DNA of 32,595 nucleotides from Mariprofundaceae bacterium (GTDB lineage: Bacteria; Pseudomonadota; Zetaproteobacteria; Mariprofundales; Mariprofundaceae). The first letter of the stretch is position 1; every line of letters starts with the position of its first letter. The stretch lies in contig WFOJ01000231.1 of NCBI GenBank assembly GCA_015488125.1, positions 1 to 32,595 of the forward strand, given 5' to 3'. Positions 7,006 to 13,756 of this stretch are shown piece after piece. Both the position numbers and the translations under genes were made by a program. Under the pieces are notes generated by a model, which searched no databases, was not told where the DNA came from, and saw only the letters and a program-made list of their open reading frames with translations.

Positions 7006-8644
7006 AACGAATGGACTTGATATGGTTGATCAGGCCGTTGGTGGAGGCATCGTGTGAGGTGACCGGTGCATCGTCAGCCAACTCCGGCAAAATCACGCTG
7101 GCTAATTGTTTGCCAAGTTCCACCCCCCACTGATCATAGGCGTTAATATCCCAGATAACGCTCTGCACGAAAATCTTGTGTTCGTACAGGGCGATCAGAC
7201 TGCCCAGAACGGCAGGTGTGAGCTTGCGGAAAACGATCGAGTTGCTCGGTTTGTTGCCGGGGAACACCTTGTGTGGCAACAAGCTGGCAATGGCTGCTTC
7301 ATCCATGCCGGATGCTTGCAGTTCGGCACGAACTTCATCTTCCGTTTTGCCTTTCATCAATGCCTCGGTCTGCGCCAGAAAATTGGCCAGTAACATGTGG
7401 TGGTGCTGGCCAATCGGGTTTTGCGTTTCTGCCGGAGCAAGAAAATCTGCCGGGATCAGTTGCGTGCCCTGATGGATCAACTGGTAGAACGCATGTTGGC
7501 CATTGGTGCCCGGTTCACCCCAGATCACGGGGCCGGTGGCATAATTCACCACCTCACCATGTCGCGTCACCCGCTTGCCATTGCTTTCCATATCGCCCTG
7601 CTGAAAATAGGCCGCAAAGCGATGCATGTATTGATCATAAGGCAGGATGACGTGAGAGGCAGCGCCAAAAAAATTGATATACCAGATGCCGATCATGGCC
7701 ATGATAACGGGCATATTTTCATGCAACGGCGCTTCAAGAAAATGCTGATCCATGGCCGCCGCTCCGGCCAGCAATTCACGAAAGCGATCCATGCCGATAT
7801 ACAGCGCAATCGACAGCCCCACAGCGCTCCACAATGAATAGCGACCGCCAACCCAATCCCAGAAGCCAAACATATTGCGCGGATCAATACCAAAGGCTTC
7901 CACCGCCCGGGCATTGGTCGAAACCGCCACAAAATGCCGGGCAACAGCCTCACGGGTACCGCCCCGGGTGAGAAACCAGTCGCGGGCGGTTTTGGCATTA
8001 CTGATGGTTTCCTGCGTGGTAAAGGTTTTGGAGACGATTACGAACAATGTTGTTTCACGGTGCAGTCGCTTTAGCGTTTCGACGATATGTGTGCCATCGA
8101 CGTTCGAGATAAAATGCACGCGAAGATCATCCCGGCCATACGGCTTCAGCGCCTCTGTCACCATGACCGGGCCGAGGTCGGAGCCACCAATACCGATATT
8201 GACAATATCCGTGATCCGCTTGCCCGTAGAGCCACGCCATTGCCCCGAACGAACAGACTCGGTGAAAGCTTCCATCTGATCCAGCACCTGGTGAATGCCG
8301 GGCATAATATTTTCGCCATCAACAAAGACAGGTGTATCATCCTGGCGACGCAGGGCGGTGTGCAATACAGCGCGCTGTTCCGTGTTGTTGATTTTTTCAC
8401 CGCTGAACATGCAGCCACGCCAGTAAGCAAGCTGACGCGCTTCTGCCAACTCCAGCAGCAGGCGCATGGTAGTGTCATCAATAATGTTTTTGGAGTAGTC
8501 AAGGAGCAAGCCACAAGCCTGCATCGAAAATTGTGTGAAACGCTGAGGATTGGCAGCAAACATATGGCGCATGTGGCGTGTTTGCATATCCGCATAATGT
8601 TGTTGCAGTGCTTTCCATTGCGGCAGTTCGTTCAGTCGTTGCAC
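6998..8644 (-). CDS. pgi: Glucose-6-phosphate isomerase
   Basis: Interconverts glucose 6-phosphate and fructose 6-phosphate in the cytosol. The protein has 548 residues with the start used here; E. coli Pgi has 549. Signatures seen include NIGIGGSDLGPVMV, VSKTFTTQETISNA, the phosphoglucose isomerase signature GGRYSLWSAVGLSIAL, and near the C-terminus DQWGVELGKQLA. The open frame continues upstream to an ATG at 8755, but GTG at 8644 has GGAG seven bases before it and gives MQRLNELPQWKAL, the expected N-terminus, so the extra 37 residues are rejected. It heads the left-block operon and is divergent from the phosphomannomutase-family gene, which shares hexose-phosphate metabolism. Confidence 0.97.
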   Translation of the reverse strand: MQRLNELPQWKALQQHYADMQTRHMRHMFAANPQRFTQFSMQACGLLLDYSKNIIDDTTMRLLLELAEARQLAYWRGCMFSGEKINNTEQRAVLHTALRRQDDTPVFVDGENIMPGIHQVLDQMEAFTESVRSGQWRGSTGKRITDIVNIGIGGSDLGPVMVTEALKPYGRDDLRVHFISNVDGTHIVETLKRLHRETTLFVIVSKTFTTQETISNAKTARDWFLTRGGTREAVARHFVAVSTNARAVEAFGIDPRNMFGFWDWVGGRYSLWSAVGLSIALYIGMDRFRELLAGAAAMDQHFLEAPLHENMPVIMAMIGIWYINFFGAASHVILPYDQYMHRFAAYFQQGDMESNGKRVTRHGEVVNYATGPVIWGEPGTNGQHAFYQLIHQGTQLIPADFLAPAETQNPIGQHHHMLLANFLAQTEALMKGKTEDEVRAELQASGMDEAAIASLLPHKVFPGNKPSNSIVFRKLTPAVLGSLIALYEHKIFVQSVIWDINAYDQWGVELGKQLASVILPELADDAPVTSHDASTNGLINHIKSIRYE

Positions 8645-8738
8645 CTTGTTCTCCTTCCTCTGTGCCTTCGTGCATGATGGCCAATGCTGCCAGATCAATA
8701 AGGTAAAAGCGATAACGGAACGAATGCGGACAACGAAG

Positions 8739-8765
8739 CGGTGCGACCATACCAATGCCGCACCG
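8739..8765. repeat. 7-bp perfect inverted repeat in the pgi / phosphohexomutase divergent gap
   Basis: CGGTGCG (8739-8745) and CGCACCG (8759-8765) are perfectly complementary with a 13-base spacer, and GTTTT follows on the plus strand. It lies in the 184-base gap between two divergent genes, about 64 bases before the phosphohexomutase start. It could be a leader hairpin or an operator for a dimeric regulator. It is too weak to call a terminator. Confidence 0.35.
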
Positions 8766-8828
8766 GTTTTACAGAAGATGCAGAGCTGTGCAGGGTTGCT
8801 GCATCACAAGCTTCAGGGGGAATCGTGG

Positions 8829-10310
8829 ATGGCGCAAGCGCATATTGCAGAATGGATGGCGCGAAGTGGCGTCAGCTTTGGCACCAGTGGCGCCCGTGGC
8901 CTGGCTGTGGCCATGACGGATGAGGTATGTTACCTCTACAGCAGGGCTTTTCTGGCGCATTTACAGGCGGCGTATCAGCTACCAGCGACATCGACGGTGG
9001 TGATTGGCGGGGACTTTCGTCCATCCACACCGCGCATCATGGCGGCGGTGGCAATGGCGGTACGGCATGCAGGCAATCGTGTGATCAACGCAGGCTTGAT
9101 CCCGACACCGGCACTGGCCTTTTTTGCCATGCAACGCGGACTGCCCTGCATAATGGTAACCGGCAGCCATATCCCGGATGACCGCAATGGCATCAAGTTT
9201 TATCGCACGGATGGCGAAATCCTCAAAGATGACGAAGAAGCCGTGCGCGCCAGTTGCGTGGACTATGATGCCAGCTTATTCGATACACACGGCATGCTGC
9301 AGCAGCGGCCACCACTGCCTGCCGTGGATGCAGCGGTGGAAGCAACGTATGTGCAGCGTTATATCGATTTTTTTCCGGCAGATTGTTTGCAGGGCAAACG
9401 CATTGGTGTGTATCAGCATTCCACGGTGGCACGCGATATCTTGGTGCATGTGCTTAAAGCGCTGGCAGCAGAAGTCGTGCCATTGGGCCGCTCCGATCAT
9501 TTTATTCCGGTGGATACTGAAGCCATACGTGAAGAAGATGTGCAACTGGCGCGGCAATGGTCGGCAGAATATGGGCTGGATGCTGTTGTATCCGCCGATG
9601 GCGATGGCGACCGGCCTTTGCTGAGTGATGAACATGGTCAGTGGCTACGCGGTGATGTGGCCGGCATCCTCTGCGCGCGCTATTTGCAGGCGCAAAGCGT
9701 GGTCACGCCGGTCAGCAGCAATTCAGCATTGGAAGCCTGCGGTGAGTTTCCGCATATCCGGCGCACCCGCATCGGTTCGCCGTATGTGATTGCTGCCATG
9801 CAGCAAGCTTGCGCTGCCGGTGAGCAGCCCGTGGTGGGCTACGAAGCCAATGGCGGTTTTCTGACGGCTAGCGACATTATTCGCAACGGGCTCAGGCTGA
9901 CCGCCCTGCCAACACGGGATGCCATGCTGGTGCCGCTGGCGATTCTGGCGCTGGCCAACGAACAGCCGGTTTCAGCACTATTGCAAAGCCTGCCGCCGCG
10001 CTTTACCAGCAGTGGCCGACTGCAAAACATCCCCACCGACATCAGCCGCCAACACCTTGCTGACATCATCGCCGGTGGCCTGGCCGCTGCTTCAGCCTGG
10101 GCACAACCGGAGTTTGCCGCCGTGCGCAGCATGGATACCACCGACGGCCTGCGCATGACGCTGGAGAATGATGAGATCATCCATCTTCGCCCCTCCGGCA
10201 ACGCCCCGGAGTTACGCTGCTATAACGAAGCCGCCAGCCAGCAGCGTGCCGATGCCATGAACGCCCTGTGCCTGAAAAAATTAAGAATGATGTATGGATC
10301 TGAATATTGA
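8829..10310 (+). CDS. Phosphomannomutase/phosphoglucomutase family protein
   Basis: 493-residue alpha-D-phosphohexomutase, which moves phosphate between C6 and C1 of mannose or glucose. Family landmarks are GTSGARG (18-24), the phosphoserine loop VTGSHIPDDRNG with Ser113, the Mg site ADGDGDR (Asp257, Asp259, Asp261), the sugar loop YEANGG and the phosphate loop RPSGNAPELR (from 454). The TGSHIP loop, instead of the more common TASHNP, marks the phosphomannomutase-like subgroup; the exact sugar is inferred. The open frame extends upstream to 8646, but ATG at 8829 has AGGGGG ten bases before it and begins about where the family does. Product would feed GDP-mannose or surface polysaccharide synthesis; no such gene is in the window. 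Confidence 0.93.
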   Translation: MAQAHIAEWMARSGVSFGTSGARGLAVAMTDEVCYLYSRAFLAHLQAAYQLPATSTVVIGGDFRPSTPRIMAAVAMAVRHAGNRVINAGLIPTPALAFFAMQRGLPCIMVTGSHIPDDRNGIKFYRTDGEILKDDEEAVRASCVDYDASLFDTHGMLQQRPPLPAVDAAVEATYVQRYIDFFPADCLQGKRIGVYQHSTVARDILVHVLKALAAEVVPLGRSDHFIPVDTEAIREEDVQLARQWSAEYGLDAVVSADGDGDRPLLSDEHGQWLRGDVAGILCARYLQAQSVVTPVSSNSALEACGEFPHIRRTRIGSPYVIAAMQQACAAGEQPVVGYEANGGFLTASDIIRNGLRLTALPTRDAMLVPLAILALANEQPVSALLQSLPPRFTSSGRLQNIPTDISRQHLADIIAGGLAAASAWAQPEFAAVRSMDTTDGLRMTLENDEIIHLRPSGNAPELRCYNEAASQQRADAMNALCLKKLRMMYGSEY

Positions 10311-10336
10311 CTACCTCTGAATACCACTTTGAAAAT

Positions 10337-10357
10337 GTTCGTCTGATATCTACGAAC
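10337..10357. promoter_or_regulatory. Palindromic operator-like site upstream of the FetB-like gene
   Basis: GTTCGT (10337-10342) and ACGAAC (10352-10357) form a perfect 6-bp dyad across a 9-base spacer that itself contains GATATC. The site lies 20 bases before the GTG start of the permease gene, where a repressor could act. No regulator family is recognised. A chance dyad of this size is possible. Confidence 0.3.
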
Positions 10358-10377
10358 GCAAGGCAGGGTAATACCTC

Positions 10378-11055
10378 GTGATCCAAGATACGTTACTGCC
10401 ATTGTTGGCAGCGTGGTTGTTGTTGGCTTTGGCTGCTTACTGGGCACAACGTCAAGCACTTGGAATTTCATATGCCATGTTGTTGGCTTCCTTCAGAGGA
10501 TTGTTGCAATTGTTATTATTGGCCTGGGTGTTGCAATGGATATTTGCTATTGATAGTCACAGCCTGCAGGCTCTGCTGATTATTGGCTTTTGCGTGCTGG
10601 CAGCACATACCAGTGCCGGTCATGGTGATGGTTCGGGGTACTTGTGGCTGGCCTGTGCGCTGGGATTGATTGCAGGTTGTGCCGCTACCTTGCCATGGCT
10701 GGTATGGGTTGGAGCGATTGCTGATGATAGTCGTCACCTGATTCCATTGGGTAGTATGATTGCCGCTAATGGCATGAATACGCTGTCGTTACTGCTCAGT
10801 CGTCTGCATCACGAGCAGCAAACCAGTTTTGGTGCAGCCCTGCGCACGGCGATGATTCCGCCGGTGGATACCCTGAAAGTCGCAGGACTCGTACATATGC
10901 CGGGTATTTTTGTTGGCATGGTGTTGGCAGGCAGCACGGCACTGGCTGCAGCAACAGCGCAATTGGTCATTCTATATATGGTAATCGCTTCGGGGTTTAC
11001 CGCTTGCTGTGTTACCCTGTTGGTGAATGCACATTTTCGCAAGTCATGGTGTTGA
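10378..11055 (+). CDS. fetB: FetB-like (UPF0014) ABC-type permease, iron export family
   Basis: 225-residue, very hydrophobic inner-membrane protein with about six or seven membrane segments. The N-terminal region has SFRGLLQLLLLAWVLQWIF, matching the RGxxQLxLxGxxL element of the family. The centre has LIPLGSMIAANGMN, matching the IPLxGMIxGN element, followed by RTAMIPPVDTLKVAGLVHMPGIFVGMVLAG. E. coli FetAB is implicated in iron export and peroxide resistance. The protein is shorter than usual (about 250-260). No FetA-type ATPase gene lies on either side, so the partner must be elsewhere or the gene is a remnant. GTG at 10378 follows AAGGCAGGG at reasonable spacing. Its codons look richer in A/T than the neighbours. 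Confidence 0.82.
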   Translation: MIQDTLLPLLAAWLLLALAAYWAQRQALGISYAMLLASFRGLLQLLLLAWVLQWIFAIDSHSLQALLIIGFCVLAAHTSAGHGDGSGYLWLACALGLIAGCAATLPWLVWVGAIADDSRHLIPLGSMIAANGMNTLSLLLSRLHHEQQTSFGAALRTAMIPPVDTLKVAGLVHMPGIFVGMVLAGSTALAAATAQLVILYMVIASGFTACCVTLLVNAHFRKSWC

Positions 11056-11117
11056 CAGCTCACCAGTGCATGTCAGTGTGTGAGGGAGAGGGAGAGGGAC
11101 ATGCACCGGCGAGCTGT
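11055..11117. repeat. 20-bp inverted repeat with purine-rich loop after the FetB-like gene
   Basis: Arms at 11055-11074 and 11098-11117 match over 20 bases with two mismatches. The 23-base spacer is almost pure G/A on the plus strand and contains repeated GGGAGA units. In RNA from the minus strand both mismatches become G-U pairs; in plus-strand RNA they are A-C. The repeat begins at the last base of the permease stop codon. No T-run follows, so it is not a standard intrinsic terminator. It could be an mRNA-end structure, a small repeat element or the body of an unannotated RNA. Confidence 0.7.
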
Positions 11118-11159
11118 TCACTCAACAGCCCGAATAATGGTTGGTAGAATGGCCTGTGG

Positions 11160-11175
11160 CGTGACCTGTATCACA
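11160..11175. promoter_or_regulatory. Candidate CRP/Vfr-type operator upstream of the GH3 gene
   Basis: CGTGA-CCTGTA-TCACA matches the TGTGA-N6-TCACA consensus of the CRP family at nine of ten half-site bases. It is centred about 50 bases upstream of the GH3 start, inside the region where its promoter must lie. Assignment to CRP/Vfr is by consensus only. Confidence 0.4.
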
Positions 11176-11216
11176 CATTGGAACGTTTTTTGTTGCTGGA
11201 TAGAGGAATAGTGATC

Positions 11217-13604
11217 ATGCGATACGGAATGTTGCTCATTATATACTGGCTATTAACGGCAACCACGGCTCTGGCAACGACAGAAGAGATCGAGCAACGT
11301 GTTGTCAGCATGGATACCGCAAGCCTACTTAGTCAGACTTTGCTGATCGGTTACAATGCCAACGATCGCAATGGCGTGGTCAGCCGCAGTAACGCGGGAT
11401 TAAAAGAACTTGTGAGGAAATATCGTCCTGGCGGTGTTGTCCTCTTTAAGCGAAATTTTGATTTTTCCCGTGATGCCCAACACGCCCGCCGACATATTCA
11501 CCAATTAATTACCGATCTCCAGGCAGCATCGCTGTTTCATCATAACGATCAACGCGGTATTCCCCTATGGGTGGCGGTGGATCATGAAGGCGGCTCTTTG
11601 TTGCAATTGAAAAAAGGAGTAACGCGCATTCCCTCAGCCATGCATATCGCCACCAGTCGCAATGCACCACTGGCCTTTCGCGTTGGCCAGTTAATGGGGC
11701 GGGATCTTTATACCCTGGGTTTTAATATGCTGCTGGGGCCGGTAGCGGATATCAATAATAACGATGAGGAAGACGTGATCGGCAAACGCGCCTACGGCTC
11801 CAATAAGGAATTGGTGGCTCAGATGGCATCGGCAGTCATGGAAGGTATTCAATCTTCTTCGGTATTGGCAGTCGTCAAACATTACCCCGGGCATGGTGAT
11901 TCACGCGGTAATCCACATTTTACACTGCCAATTATCCAATATCAGGATCCAGCTACACTGGAGCAATGGGACCTCTACCCTTTTCGCTATGCCATTGATC
12001 ACGGTGCAGCCGCGTTGATGACTTCGCATTTACTGGTGCCGGCGCTGGATCAACATTTGCCTGTTTCCCTGTCAGATAAGGCTATCGCCCGAAAATTGCG
12101 GCAGGATATGGGTTTTCATGGGTTGGTGATCAGCGATGATATTGGCGATATGCTGGCCGTGACTATGAATGCGCATCAGCAACATGTACGCAGCCGTTTT
12201 GATGCCACGCGCATGGCACTGGAAGCAGGTACGGATATGGTAATGGTAGCGCATATCTACGGCCAGGAGGATACTCGCCATCCTGAACGCACCATGACCA
12301 CACAGGAGTTTGCACATTACTATCGTCAACTGCTTGACTACTTCGATGCTACAGAGGAACGCCGCGAGATTTTGCGTCGTCATGTCCGGCGTATTCTGCT
12401 GAATAAACAGCGTTTTATTCCCCCTGCTTACGACAAAGCTCGTGACAGTACCGGCTTCCCATCGCTGCCGGTGTGGAGCAGCAGGCATGAGGATGAGCAA
12501 TTTGCCCGCAGCGTAGCTGAACAAGCGGTAGTACTGATCAGCGCTCGCGGCAAACCCGTTTTTCATTTGGAAGATCAGCAGCTGTTCCACAGCAATGGTG
12601 GCATTGTTGGCGATCAGCAAAGTCATGATGTGGTGATTGCCAGCCCGGTGTACAAAGACGATGAATTAGGCGATAGTCTCGGCAGGCGCTTGCAGGATAT
12701 TGGCTATGCCAGACCATCCATCGTCCATATGGTGTATGGCTACAAAAGCAAGGATGCACTAGCTGGTGCAAGCCGTCGCTGGGGCGAGAAAGTAGAGCGC
12801 CTCTATTACACCCGCAGCAATGGTCAGCGAAAATACAATGATGATGCGATTCAGCGCAAGGCTGACGAGATTGTAGCAGCACTTTCGACAAAGCAACAGG
12901 CGCTGCTGATTTTTGGCATGGTCACCGTTGCCCAGGGCAAGGTTCTGGAAGCTGTATTGAAACATAGACAACTGACACAGCATGTGAGCGATATTATTGT
13001 TTTGCTCTATAAAGAACCATACCATCTGGCGCGCACTGTGTATGAAAATCCGCGGGTTAGCGTTCTATCATTGCCCGCGTTTCCTGATTTGCGTATTGCC
13101 GCCGATGTGCTCGCTGGTTCGCTATCACCCAAACCCGTCAGCTATTTACCCTTTAATGTTCCCGGTATGGTTGATCGCGCACGTGCGCTTGGCGCACCCA
13201 TTGTGCCGCTGCCAGTCAATCATGGATCGATCCCGATAGATCATTACGCTGCTGAGCCAACCAGCCATCAAGTGGTGGCAAAGGCGCCGGCGAACACAAC
13301 ATCTCCAACCAATGCGGAGGCAGAAATTGTCACAGACAGCGCCGCAGGGAGCGCCGGCGAATCACATCGCCCCCGCCCGGCATGGGAGTTATTACTGGAG
13401 TTCGCTTTTATTCTGGCGCTGGCCATGGCAGTGACTTTGTTTATGCGCAAGATGGAGCTGGGTAAGCCCGTTGTTATCATCAGCTTTGTTCTGGTGTTGA
13501 TTATTGGCACGGGTATTATGGGTTTTTTTACTTCCGGCGAGGTGCTGGGCCTGATTCGCCCCTTGCTCGGTGGTATCACTGGCGGCGCTGTGCCAACATC
13601 ATGA
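11217..13604 (+). CDS. Secreted, membrane-anchored family 3 glycoside hydrolase (NagZ-like)
   Basis: 795 residues. A signal peptide (1-21, MRYGMLLIIYWLLTATTALA) leads to an NagZ-like GH3 barrel (about 30-400) with VAVDHEGG, VVKHYPGHGD and the nucleophile loop VISDDIGDM (Asp307 probable nucleophile). A second alpha/beta domain follows (about 430-680), then a Thr/Ala/Pro linker (about 685-722) and two C-terminal membrane segments (about 724-740 and 752-770). In NagZ the acid/base dyad is Asp-x-His; here it reads Asn232-Pro-His234. Family enzymes remove beta-N-acetylglucosamine from peptidoglycan fragments; the substrate here is uncertain. ATG at 11217 is chosen because it follows GAGG and starts the signal peptide; an ATG at 11178 would add 13 residues before it. 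A CRP-like site lies upstream. Confidence 0.85.
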   Translation: MRYGMLLIIYWLLTATTALATTEEIEQRVVSMDTASLLSQTLLIGYNANDRNGVVSRSNAGLKELVRKYRPGGVVLFKRNFDFSRDAQHARRHIHQLITDLQAASLFHHNDQRGIPLWVAVDHEGGSLLQLKKGVTRIPSAMHIATSRNAPLAFRVGQLMGRDLYTLGFNMLLGPVADINNNDEEDVIGKRAYGSNKELVAQMASAVMEGIQSSSVLAVVKHYPGHGDSRGNPHFTLPIIQYQDPATLEQWDLYPFRYAIDHGAAALMTSHLLVPALDQHLPVSLSDKAIARKLRQDMGFHGLVISDDIGDMLAVTMNAHQQHVRSRFDATRMALEAGTDMVMVAHIYGQEDTRHPERTMTTQEFAHYYRQLLDYFDATEERREILRRHVRRILLNKQRFIPPAYDKARDSTGFPSLPVWSSRHEDEQFARSVAEQAVVLISARGKPVFHLEDQQLFHSNGGIVGDQQSHDVVIASPVYKDDELGDSLGRRLQDIGYARPSIVHMVYGYKSKDALAGASRRWGEKVERLYYTRSNGQRKYNDDAIQRKADEIVAALSTKQQALLIFGMVTVAQGKVLEAVLKHRQLTQHVSDIIVLLYKEPYHLARTVYENPRVSVLSLPAFPDLRIAADVLAGSLSPKPVSYLPFNVPGMVDRARALGAPIVPLPVNHGSIPIDHYAAEPTSHQVVAKAPANTTSPTNAEAEIVTDSAAGSAGESHRPRPAWELLLEFAFILALAMAVTLFMRKMELGKPVVIISFVLVLIIGTGIMGFFTSGEVLGLIRPLLGGITGGAVPTS

Positions 13605-13721
13605 CTTCTATTGATCAATCCATCAGTAGCGCCGATATTGAGGCCACAGGTGCTGAATGTGTGTACCTCACGTGCTATTGAAATTTATTTGCCTGTTTTA
13701 CTATGCCAGTACAACGTACAT

Positions 13722-13756
13722 AAGGATCAGCATTACTTGCGGCGATGCTGATCCTT
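13722..13756. repeat. 12-bp perfect inverted repeat across the stop codon of the patatin gene
   Basis: AAGGATCAGCAT (13722-13733) pairs perfectly with ATGCTGATCCTT (13745-13756) across an 11-base spacer that contains most of the TAA stop of the minus-strand gene. It sits at the end of a converging gene pair, where a transcript end is expected. There is no clear T-run, so a Rho-assisted or RNA-stabilising hairpin is more likely than a classical terminator. Confidence 0.6.

Noticed and set aside
8645..8755. N-terminal extension of Pgi
   Set aside because: GTG at 8644 has a ribosome site and matches the family length; the extension would also cover the divergent promoter region.
11080..11100. 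G-quadruplex in the GGGAGA stretch
   Set aside because: Only three GGG tracts are present, so an intramolecular four-tract quadruplex is not supported.
12072..12626. 184-codon open frame on the minus strand
   Set aside because: It is antisense to the GH3 gene, with no start signals or family match.
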